Assembly (NCBI GenBank): GCA_038400315.1
Contig: CP151667.1
Span: forward strand, 1,375,174-1,439,173
DNA length: 64,000 nt
Direction of reading: 5' to 3'
From: Isosphaeraceae bacterium EP7
GTDB taxonomy: Bacteria > Planctomycetota > Planctomycetia > Isosphaerales > Isosphaeraceae
The number at the start of each line of letters is the position of its first letter. Position 1 is the first letter of the stretch. A program made the translations under genes and the position numbers. This document shows positions 51,528 to 59,231 of this stretch, piece after piece. The notes beneath the pieces were generated by a model that saw only the letters and a list, made by a program, of their open reading frames with translations, did not search any database and was not told where the DNA came from.

Positions 51528-52925
51528 ATGCCACTTCTTCGAAAGCGGAGGACGTGGGCCCAGCTCTCGCGCTGGGCCCGGCAACGCCAGCGCTGCACCT
51601 GGGAGGGGGCCGTCTATGCCCTCGTCTGGGCCGGGCTGCTGATGACGGGGATCTATCAGCAGATCAACCTGATCTTCCTGGTGGCCGGGCTCGTCTTCGG
51701 GCCGATCTTCGCGTCGTTAATCTTCAGCTCGCGAACCGTGCGAAAGGTGCGCGTCCATCGGCGGGTCCCGGCCTACCTGTTCTGCGGCGACCCGCTGAAC
51801 CTGGACTACACGCTGGACAATGACCGGAAATGGACCGCGGCGCTGGCCATCTCGATCGAGGATCACCTGATCCCGCTCGACCGGACGATCCCCGGCTCCT
51901 CGACCATCAACCCGCGCATCTTCTTCGCGCGGGTGCCCAGCCTGGGCCGAGGCCGCCTACGCTGGCAAGGCCCCAGCCCCGCCCGCGGTCGCTACATGTT
52001 CAGCGAGATGGACATGAAGACACGCTCGCCGTTCGGCCTGCTGGAGTGGCAGGACACGGTGGGCGAGACCGATGAGCTGGTCGTCTATCCGCAGGTGGGG
52101 CAGCTTGCGCGTCGCTGGTACGTCATGCAGAGAGAGGCCAGCGAGACCCGGCGTGGCAGCCGGCATGACGTCACCGCGCAGCAGCAGGAATATCACGGGA
52201 TGCGAGACTATCGGTCGGGCGACAGCCCCCGATGGGTCCACTGGCGCACCTCGGCTCGCGTCGGCCAGCTGATGGTCAAGGAGTTCGAGCAGCAGCACGA
52301 GCAGGATCTGGCGATCCTGATCGACCCCTGGCTGCCCCGGACCAAGGTGACGCCCGAGCAGCGCGAGAGCCTTGAGCTTGCCATCCGGTTCGTGGCGACG
52401 GTCTGCCTGGAGACCTGCCGGCACCAGGGCAGGCGTCTAATCCTGGGCTGGACCGGACCGACCCCGGGGCTTCGCCAGGGGCCCGCGTCAATCAAGCTGC
52501 TGCACGAATTGCTGGAGCACCTGGCCACCTTGAAGGGCTCTCCCGAGGGCCAGCTTTCGGCCCTCTTCGACGCCCTGCCGCCGGCGACCTTGCGCGAGGC
52601 GATCCTCGTCGTGATCTCGACCCGACCCCTGAACCTGACGGAGGAAGGCGAGCGTTCGGCGCGGCTCTCAGGCGCATCGGCCCGCGGACTGCTGGGGCGC
52701 GTCATTTCCTTCGACGCATCGAAGGGCGACCTGAACGACTTGATCCAATTCGGCAAGCCCGTCGTCCAGGCCGCCGCCTCGAGGCGCGAGGCCGACGATG
52801 TGGTCTTCGATCGGATCTCATCCACAGGATCTCGAGAGGTCAGGCGGGCTTCGCTCAGCGGCGAGTCGCCCCATCCCAGGGGGCCGCAGGCCCCGGCGGC
52901 CCATGGGCGGGAGGCCCGAACTTGA
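51528..52925 (+). CDS. DUF58 domain membrane protein
   Basis: A 465-residue protein with two N-terminal membrane helices (about residues 28-45 and 47-66) and a large beta-rich region. The DUF58 signature is YRSGDSPRWVHWRTSARVGQ (about 225-244), followed by LMVKEFEQQHEQDLAILIDP, which resembles a vWA-like fold. DUF58 proteins always partner MoxR ATPases but their activity is unknown. The last 40 residues are Ser, Arg and Pro rich and look disordered. The start is 54 bases after moxR. Its stop overlaps the next start (TTGA), so the operon is tightly coupled. Confidence 0.9.
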   Translation: MPLLRKRRTWAQLSRWARQRQRCTWEGAVYALVWAGLLMTGIYQQINLIFLVAGLVFGPIFASLIFSSRTVRKVRVHRRVPAYLFCGDPLNLDYTLDNDRKWTAALAISIEDHLIPLDRTIPGSSTINPRIFFARVPSLGRGRLRWQGPSPARGRYMFSEMDMKTRSPFGLLEWQDTVGETDELVVYPQVGQLARRWYVMQREASETRRGSRHDVTAQQQEYHGMRDYRSGDSPRWVHWRTSARVGQLMVKEFEQQHEQDLAILIDPWLPRTKVTPEQRESLELAIRFVATVCLETCRHQGRRLILGWTGPTPGLRQGPASIKLLHELLEHLATLKGSPEGQLSALFDALPPATLREAILVVISTRPLNLTEEGERSARLSGASARGLLGRVISFDASKGDLNDLIQFGKPVVQAAASRREADDVVFDRISSTGSREVRRASLSGESPHPRGPQAPAAHGREART

Positions 52926-55183
52926 GGTTCTACACGGTCTATCGCGCCAGCTTCTATCTGATGCTCTTCTTCTCCACCCTGGTGATGAGCATCGATGCGA
53001 CCGACGACAGCAAGATCGCCATCCTGTACCCGATCGTCGTCGCCGGCGCGGCGGTCGTTGCGCTCCTGACGGTGGATCGCGACCCCAAGCTGGGGCTCAG
53101 CCGGCCGATGGCCAACGTGCTGGCCCTGGGTTCGATCAGCCTGATCGTCCTGGAATATTCCATGGACGAGAACCAGACGCTGCTTGCGCTCGGGCACTGG
53201 CTGGTCTATCTCCAGCTGATCAAGATGTTCCTGCCCAAAACGATCGAGGACGATTGGTTCCTGATGCTGCTGGGCCTCATGCAGGTGCTCGTCGGCGGCG
53301 TGATGAGCCAGAGCGACGCGGTCGGCATCGCGCTGTTCGCCTGGGCGTTGACGGCCCTCTGGGTGCTGCATCTCTTTTCTCTGCACAGGGATGCGAGGCG
53401 TGTGCAGCAGCCCCCCGGCACGACGGTCACCCCGGCGCTCGACCTCTCCGAGCCTTACCCCGGCCTAGTCGACGGCCGATTCGCCTTCGCTGTCCTCAGG
53501 GTCGCGGCACTCACCTTACTTCTGGGGGGTGCCATCTTCCTGATGATGCCTCGCCGGGTGTCGATGGGCAGTTCGACCCGAGGTCAGCCGATCTCGAAGC
53601 ATCTGACCGGGTTCGACGACACGGTGGAGCTGGGACAGCTCGGCGAGATCCTCGAGAACGACACGATCGTCATGAGCGTGGAGTTCTTCGACGGCACCGT
53701 CGAGGAGCCGAGGTCCCGGGTCAAGCCGGCCGACGATCCGCTCTGGCGCGGGGTGACCCTGGGGAGCTACAAGAACCGCCGCTGGAGCCGCCAGACGCGC
53801 CGGCCGGCGAGCTTCCCGCTCCGATCTTCAAAGGCCCCCACCGAGCCTTCGATCCTGATCCAGCAGATCCGCATGGAGCCGACCGACGGCATGGTCCTCT
53901 TCGGGATCAGGCCGATGATCGATGCCTCGGGATCACGCGGGAGCGAGCCCGACATCAGCGCCATCGACGGCACCCTGAGCCGCTCCGAGAGTCGGACCGG
54001 GATGTACGACTATAAGGTCTTCTCCACGACCGATCGGGACGGGCTCCAGCGTAACGAGCAGTTCCCCGACGCCGATCAGCTCGCGACCTACCTCTCCATG
54101 AACCCGGAACTCAAGAACGAGCTGAGGGCGATCGTCGCCCCCCTGGTCGCCGGCATTCCCGCCTCCGACTGGGACGCACGCGGCCGCGCGATCGAGGCCT
54201 ATCTGCGAGACTCGGGGCAATTCTCCTACACGCTCCAGATCGACGTCATCGACCCGAACGTCGACCCTGTGCTGGACTTCGTACGCAACCGTCGCCAGGG
54301 GCACTGCGAGTATTTCGCCAGCGCCCTGGCGCTGATGCTCCGGTCGATCGACATTCCCTCCCGGATGGTCAACGGATTCAAGGGGGGGGATTGGAACGAC
54401 CTGGCCGGCGTGATGACTGTGCGCCAGAAACATGCCCACAGCTGGGTCGAGATGCTCAGCCCATGGGACAAGGCCGACCGCTTCCGCAGGCCTCGCTGGA
54501 TCTCGCTTGACCCGACCCCTGCCAACGAGCGCGAGGCCTCGGTCCGGTCGATGGGGGGCTTCAGCGGGAATTTCCGCCAGGTCAATGACTTCATCCGCTA
54601 CCTCTGGGTGTTCTACGTGGTCGGCTACAACTCAGAGCGGCAGAAGCGGATCCTTTATGAGCCGGCGATGCGGCTCTATGGGGAGGCCCAACGCGGGTTC
54701 CAGATCATGGGCGAGGCGGGCAGGCAGGCCTGGACCTGGCTCACCGACTTCAAGCGGCCTCGCGAGTTCTTCAGCGTGCGCGGGATGTTCGTGTCCATGG
54801 CCGTCTTGCTCACGCTGGCGTTGCTGGGCTTCATCCTGAGGTGGGCGTTCCGGCGGCTGCGACGCTGGTTCCGTGGCGAGGCGAAATCCGACGATCAGCA
54901 GGCCATCGGGGTCGCTTTCTACCGGCGGCTGGCCCAGCTTCTCTCAGGGCTCGGCCTGGATCGCCCCCCCACCGAGACCCCGCGCGAGTTCGCACACCGG
55001 GCGATGGTCTCGCTGACGTCGAGAGGCGGCCGATTCTCCGAGGTCGCCGACGTCCCGCCCCTGATCGTCGACGCCTTCTATGGTGTGCGGTTCGGACAGA
55101 TCGAACTCACTCCGGATGCCCTCGAACGGCTCGAATCGCGGCTCGACGAGCTTGAACTGGGCCTGAATCCGCAGACGAGCTAG
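52922..55183 (+). CDS. Transglutaminase-like membrane protein (TgpA type)
   Basis: A 753-residue protein: about six N-terminal membrane helices, then a periplasmic region with a transglutaminase-like core, one more helix (about residues 620-642) and a cytoplasmic DUF4129-like tail. The core has the catalytic Cys in RRQGHCEYFASALALMLRS, His in QKHAHSWVEM and Asp in WISLDPTPANE, the normal Cys-His-Asp triad. The length fits TgpA/YebA-like proteins. The TTG at 52922 overlaps the DUF58 stop. The protein may crosslink or cleave cell-envelope proteins; substrates are unknown. A hairpin follows the stop. Confidence 0.9.
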   Translation: MRFYTVYRASFYLMLFFSTLVMSIDATDDSKIAILYPIVVAGAAVVALLTVDRDPKLGLSRPMANVLALGSISLIVLEYSMDENQTLLALGHWLVYLQLIKMFLPKTIEDDWFLMLLGLMQVLVGGVMSQSDAVGIALFAWALTALWVLHLFSLHRDARRVQQPPGTTVTPALDLSEPYPGLVDGRFAFAVLRVAALTLLLGGAIFLMMPRRVSMGSSTRGQPISKHLTGFDDTVELGQLGEILENDTIVMSVEFFDGTVEEPRSRVKPADDPLWRGVTLGSYKNRRWSRQTRRPASFPLRSSKAPTEPSILIQQIRMEPTDGMVLFGIRPMIDASGSRGSEPDISAIDGTLSRSESRTGMYDYKVFSTTDRDGLQRNEQFPDADQLATYLSMNPELKNELRAIVAPLVAGIPASDWDARGRAIEAYLRDSGQFSYTLQIDVIDPNVDPVLDFVRNRRQGHCEYFASALALMLRSIDIPSRMVNGFKGGDWNDLAGVMTVRQKHAHSWVEMLSPWDKADRFRRPRWISLDPTPANEREASVRSMGGFSGNFRQVNDFIRYLWVFYVVGYNSERQKRILYEPAMRLYGEAQRGFQIMGEAGRQAWTWLTDFKRPREFFSVRGMFVSMAVLLTLALLGFILRWAFRRLRRWFRGEAKSDDQQAIGVAFYRRLAQLLSGLGLDRPPTETPREFAHRAMVSLTSRGGRFSEVADVPPLIVDAFYGVRFGQIELTPDALERLESRLDELELGLNPQTS

Positions 55184-55214
55184 CTCACCGCCCTGGCTCC
55201 GCGAGACTCACGAG

Positions 55215-55242
55215 TGCGGGATCGGTCGCCATCGATCCCGCA
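55215..55242 (+). terminator. Hairpin after the moxR operon
   Basis: TGCGGGATCG and CGATCCCGCA form a perfect 10-bp stem with an 8-base loop, 31 bases after the transglutaminase stop. There is no T-run; position and stem length favour a terminator. Confidence 0.5.
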
Positions 55243-55364
55243 TCGTCTCGCGCCTAGATCGAGTTGTTTGAGTTTGGAAGAGACGCATTGCATCGTCTCG
55301 TGCAGTCGTGCGCCTCAATCTGCCATTATTTTGAGCAGAAACAGGAACAATCAGGCGTCTCCTA

Positions 55365-55392
55365 TTGATCTCGGTGGAGGTTGTGATAAACC
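55365..55392 (+). promoter_or_regulatory. Predicted promoter of the DUF1559 gene
   Basis: TTGATC (55365-55370) and TAAACC (55387-55392) are 16 bases apart, about 95 bases before the ATG. The match to consensus is moderate. Confidence 0.3.
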
Positions 55393-55487
55393 TGGGTAGG
55401 TTCGATGTTTAACGTATATTTGCCGGGCGGGTCTGGCCATCCCTGAATCGGCGAGCAGTTCCCCCTATTTCGGCCACGGAGCGTCCC

Positions 55488-56477
55488 ATGCGTCGCAGAG
55501 GATTCACTCTGATTGAGTTGCTGGTTGTCATTTCTATTATCGCGGTTTTGATTGCGCTTCTCCTGCCCGCGGTTCAGAGCGCCCGCGAAGCCGCCAGGCG
55601 TGCCCAGTGCATCAACAACATCAAGCAGATCGGCCTGGCCATGCACAACTATCACGACTCGCTGGGGAGCTTTCCCCCGGGCTCGATGGTGCAGGTCGGC
55701 TGGGACGGCTCCTGGTGGGCCTGGTCCACGTTCATCCTGCCGCAGCTCGAGCAGGGCCCGACTTACAACGCGATCAACTTCTCGCTGAGGAGCGGCGCCA
55801 ACACGAGCGTGGAGCATGTGACCGTCTATCGGACGATCATCTCGGCGTATCTCTGCCCTTCGGACGACTCCAACAAGCTCTTTACCGACCGGAAATGGAC
55901 GAACATCCTCGACCTGGGGACGTCGTACACCGCCGCTCCGTTGAACTATGTGACGAGCTGGGGCGACCAGAAGACGGGCAACCCGCTCTTCGACATCTAC
56001 TCAACCCAGGCGGCCGGCACCTACTGGGGATGCAACAACACGTTCTCGGGCATGTTCGGCGATTGCAGCTCCGGGGCGGTCACGAGCCTGACTTCGTGCA
56101 CCGACGGATCGAGCAACACCTTCCTGGTCGGCGAGAATTCGCCCAACTTCAACGGCCAGCTCATGTGGACCAACGGCCACGGGGCCTACGGCGGGACCAT
56201 CGTGCCGCTGAACTGGAAGACGAATCTGAGGGATAACGAGGTGGACCCGACCGACGGAACCACGTGCAGCACCGCCTACATCACCTCGATCCAGGCGACC
56301 CACTGCTTCCGCAACCAGGTCTACAACTTCGCCTTCAAGAGCAAGCATCCGGGAGGGGCCAACTTCTGCCTGAGCGACGGGTCGGTCCGGTTCGTCAAGC
56401 AGACGGTCAACCCGCGGACGTACGCCGCCCTGAGCACCAGGGGTCGCGGCGAGGTCATCTCCTCCGACGCCTACTGA
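55488..56477 (+). CDS. DUF1559 pseudopilin-like protein
   Basis: A 329-residue member of a family expanded by the hundreds in planctomycetes. The N-terminus MRRRGFTLIELLVVISIIAV is a type IV prepilin signal, cut after Gly5 by prepilin peptidase, leaving a Phe to be methylated and a long hydrophobic helix. The DUF1559 region follows (QCINNIKQIGLAMHNYHD, FPPGSMVQVGW). The C-terminal signature HPGGANFCLSDGSVRFVKQ is the H-x9-DG pattern. A central part is rich in Thr, Ser, Gly and Cys. The role is unsettled: pilus-like fibres or surface proteins processed by a type II/IV system. A small lipoprotein follows, a pairing common in this phylum. Confidence 0.93.
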   Translation: MRRRGFTLIELLVVISIIAVLIALLLPAVQSAREAARRAQCINNIKQIGLAMHNYHDSLGSFPPGSMVQVGWDGSWWAWSTFILPQLEQGPTYNAINFSLRSGANTSVEHVTVYRTIISAYLCPSDDSNKLFTDRKWTNILDLGTSYTAAPLNYVTSWGDQKTGNPLFDIYSTQAAGTYWGCNNTFSGMFGDCSSGAVTSLTSCTDGSSNTFLVGENSPNFNGQLMWTNGHGAYGGTIVPLNWKTNLRDNEVDPTDGTTCSTAYITSIQATHCFRNQVYNFAFKSKHPGGANFCLSDGSVRFVKQTVNPRTYAALSTRGRGEVISSDAY

Positions 56478-56567
56478 TCCGGGCGAGGCCGGATTTCGGC
56501 CACGGGCGGGGCGGTGTCGCCCCGCCCTGTTCTTGCCCGTTTGCACCGAGCGGAGGAGGAGGCGTCC

Positions 56568-57128
56568 ATGCGAAACGCGATGATCCTGTTCCAGGCGGGC
56601 CTTCTCGCCGCCCTTTCCGGCTGCGGCTCCGACAACGGCCTGGAACTGGCCCGGGTGACCGGGACGGTGACCCATCAGGGGAAGCCGCTGACCTACGGCT
56701 CGATCATGTTCGAGCCCGACACGACGAAGGGGACCTCGGGGCCACCCGCGATTGGCTCGATCAACAAGGATGGGTCGTTCGTGCTCTCGACGGAGTCGGC
56801 CGGCGACGGCGCGGTCGTCGGGGCCCATCGCGTGGCCATCATCGGGCTCGACCCCGAGGGCGCCGACCAGCCGCCCGCGCTGCCCGACCCGACGGTCGAC
56901 CCCAAAGCCTTCATGGTGGCCAAGAATAAGGCGGGGATGCTCGCCAGCCGCCCCAAGAAGGCGGCCCAGGAGACCTTCACCGACAAGACCGGCAAGGTCT
57001 TCCGCGTGACCGTGCCGGCGAAGCTCTCCAACCCCGCGACCTCGGAGATCAAGGTCGAGGTCGGTCGCGGGTCGAACGGGGTCCATCTGGAGATCGACGA
57101 GGCTGGTACGGTGAAGGTCAGCAGCTAG
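56568..57128 (+). CDS. Small lipoprotein with carboxypeptidase-regulatory-like fold
   Basis: A 186-residue lipoprotein. The signal peptide ends in AALSGCG, a lipobox with the acylated Cys near residue 20. The mature part begins with LARVTGTVTHQGKPLTYGSI, the planctomycete pattern V-x-G-x-V-x-x-x-G-K-P-L. That matches the transthyretin-like/carboxypeptidase regulatory-like domain often encoded next to DUF1559 pseudopilins. A GADQPPALPDP linker and a beta-rich end follow. GGAGGAGGAGG directly upstream is an unusually strong ribosome site and fixes the ATG at 56568. It lies 90 bases after the DUF1559 gene. The function is unknown; a surface-assembly partner is plausible. Confidence 0.85.
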   Translation: MRNAMILFQAGLLAALSGCGSDNGLELARVTGTVTHQGKPLTYGSIMFEPDTTKGTSGPPAIGSINKDGSFVLSTESAGDGAVVGAHRVAIIGLDPEGADQPPALPDPTVDPKAFMVAKNKAGMLASRPKKAAQETFTDKTGKVFRVTVPAKLSNPATSEIKVEVGRGSNGVHLEIDEAGTVKVSS

Positions 57129-57211
57129 CGCGGGTGGGCTGAGGACCTCGATTTGCTCGCCCGAAGACCGGCACGTGGCGCTTCGCCCCCCTCGGGCCGC
57201 AAGCAAGGGCC

Positions 57212-57241
57212 TTGGGGTGTAGGGGATCCGTCTGCTAGTCT
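57212..57241 (+). promoter_or_regulatory. Possible promoter with flanking inverted repeat
   Basis: TTGGGG (57212-57217) and TAGTCT (57236-57241) are 18 bases apart. An inverted repeat GGGATCCGT (57223-57231) / ACGGATCCC (57253-57261) straddles the -10 and could bind a regulator. The TTG start is 50 bases after the -10. Confidence 0.25.
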
Positions 57242-57290
57242 GGAATGCTCCAACGGATCCCGCCCACGTTGCCCCATCGGAGTCGGTGCG

Positions 57291-59126
57291 TTGTTCGCTG
57301 GACCCATCATCGCGCGCGAGGTCATCACGGCCCCGCGCCCGCCCCGCTTCTATGTGGCCCGAGCTTCCTACGTCGGACTGCTGTTCATCCTGATGTGGAC
57401 CGCCTGGCAGTCGCTGATTGGCTGGCGAGATGTCAGCGAGGTCGGCCTGATCTCGCGGTTCGGCGTCATTTTGTTCCAGTTCTTCGCCCTGCTCCAGCTG
57501 ACGCTGATGCTGTTCTTCGCCCCGCTGGCGGCGGCCACGGCGGTGGCCCACGAGAAGGACCGGCGGACGTTCATCCTGCTGCTGATGACCGACCTGCGCG
57601 ACGTCGAGATCGTGCTGGGCAAGCTGTCGGCCAGCCTCCTGCAGATCGGGACGCTGCTGCTGACCGGTGCGCCGGTCTTCTTTCTCTGCCTGCTTCTGGG
57701 GGGCGTCTCGCCGCTCCAGATGTTGGACGTTCTGGCGGTGACGGCGGCCGCCGGCTTCGTCGGCGGTGCACTCGGGCTGCTGGTGGCCCTGGCCCGCGAC
57801 CGGACGTTCCAGTCGCTCGCCCTGACGGTGCTGGTGCTGGTGCTCGGGCTTGCGGCCGTCGAGGCCCTGGGCATCGCCTTCCCCGACCTGGCCATCGCCG
57901 GGGTTCCCCTGGCCCAGGCGCTCAATCCTTACCGGGCGATCGTCGGCGTCCTGTCGTCGGCGACGGGGGTGAACGCCGTGCTCCGGCCGAGCCTGGTCTT
58001 CGTGGCCGCGGCTAGCCTGGCCGCCGTCGCACTGGTCGTCTTCGGGGTCTTCATGCTGCGCATCTGGAACCCCGGCCGCAACGAGCCCCGCGAGCAGCGC
58101 GAGGGGCAGGGGGCCGAGGAGGTCGAGACGCTCGTCGAGGTCGAAGAAGTGCCGGCCGGCCTGCCCGAGTCGACCCCGGCCACCGATGGTGAGACCATCT
58201 CCACCGGCCTGCACGTCCCGCGACGCACCCACAAGCGGATCACCCGCAAGGCCGGGGTATACCGCCGACCCTGGACGAATCCGATCCTCTGGCGCGAGCT
58301 GATGACCAGGGCCTACGGCACCAAGCCGCTCATCATCAAGGGGGCCTACCTCCTGGCCTTCGCGCTGGGGGTGGCCTATTACGCCGGAACCCCCGGGCTG
58401 GACTCGGACACCTGGCGGGTGGCCAAGGTCCTGATCCCGCTGTCGATCCTCAGCCTGATCCTGGTCAACGCCCAGGGAGTAACCTCGCTGACCAGCGAGC
58501 GCGACACCGGGGCCCTGGACCTGCTGCTGGTCACCGAGCTGAGCCCGCAGCAGTTCATCTACGGCAAGCTCTACGGCGTGCTCTATAACACCAAGGAGAT
58601 GGTCGCGCTGCCGGTCGTCTTCGCCCTGGGGCTGGCCTTCGCCGGCAAGCTCACGTGGGAGTCGGCCGGGTACGTCGTGGTCGACTTCCTGCTGCTCTGC
58701 CACTTCTCGGCGATGCTGGGGCTGCATGCGGCGTTGACCTATACCAACAGCCGTGCGGCGGTGGCGAACAGCCTGGGGACCATCTTCTTCCTGATGGTCG
58801 GCATCCTGATCTGCGCCTTCCTGATCATCCTGAGCGACCAGGAATTCGGCCGCCAGCTGCTCAGCTTCCTGATCTTCATCGGCGCGGGGAGCGTGGCCCT
58901 GTTCGGTTCGCTGGGGTCGAGGAACCCGTCGAGGGCCATCGCCCTGGTCGCGCTGCTGACGCCATTCTGGTCGTTCTACTGCGTGATCAGCCTCTTGAAC
59001 GCCGACATCCTGGCGGCCTTCCTGGTCAGCGCGGGCATCTATGGGTTCGCGCTGCTGGCCATGCTGGTGCCGGCCGTCGGCGACTTCGATATCGCGCTGG
59101 GACGAACGGGCGCCATCCAGGGCTAG
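57291..59126 (+). CDS. ABC-2-type permease with two fused homologous halves
   Basis: A 611-residue membrane protein built from two similar halves of an ABC-2-type permease. Half 1 starts GPIIAREVITAPRPPRFYVA and has AHEKDRRTFILLLMTDLRD; half 2 (from about residue 325) starts NPILWRELMTRAYGTKPLII and has TSERDTGALDLLLVTELSP. Each is followed by four to five helices. The linker (about 260-320) is acidic and disordered (EEVETLVEVEEV). Export permeases of this kind need a partner ATPase, which is not present nearby. The TTG at 57291 has GGAG nine bases upstream; the longer frame from 57153 is not protein-like. The substrate is unknown. Confidence 0.82.
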   Translation: MFAGPIIAREVITAPRPPRFYVARASYVGLLFILMWTAWQSLIGWRDVSEVGLISRFGVILFQFFALLQLTLMLFFAPLAAATAVAHEKDRRTFILLLMTDLRDVEIVLGKLSASLLQIGTLLLTGAPVFFLCLLLGGVSPLQMLDVLAVTAAAGFVGGALGLLVALARDRTFQSLALTVLVLVLGLAAVEALGIAFPDLAIAGVPLAQALNPYRAIVGVLSSATGVNAVLRPSLVFVAAASLAAVALVVFGVFMLRIWNPGRNEPREQREGQGAEEVETLVEVEEVPAGLPESTPATDGETISTGLHVPRRTHKRITRKAGVYRRPWTNPILWRELMTRAYGTKPLIIKGAYLLAFALGVAYYAGTPGLDSDTWRVAKVLIPLSILSLILVNAQGVTSLTSERDTGALDLLLVTELSPQQFIYGKLYGVLYNTKEMVALPVVFALGLAFAGKLTWESAGYVVVDFLLLCHFSAMLGLHAALTYTNSRAAVANSLGTIFFLMVGILICAFLIILSDQEFGRQLLSFLIFIGAGSVALFGSLGSRNPSRAIALVALLTPFWSFYCVISLLNADILAAFLVSAGIYGFALLAMLVPAVGDFDIALGRTGAIQG

Positions 59127-59231
59127 GGTGTACTCGATGGCGGGAGGCGTCCAACTTGGGTAAATTACCCTGGTCCGCACCCTCCCGCCCTCGATCGGCC
59201 GCGCTGGCCGTCTCCCCCGGAAGCCCCCGCC

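Larger units (their letters stand above)
55184..55487. other. Gene-free region after the transglutaminase gene
   Basis: The 304 bases hold a hairpin directly after the stop, a 14-base direct repeat (55240-55253 and 55290-55303, GCATCGTCTCGYGC), a near-palindrome GAGACG-CATTGCAT-CGTCTC around 55280-55299 and a predicted promoter for the DUF1559 gene. Confidence 0.5.
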
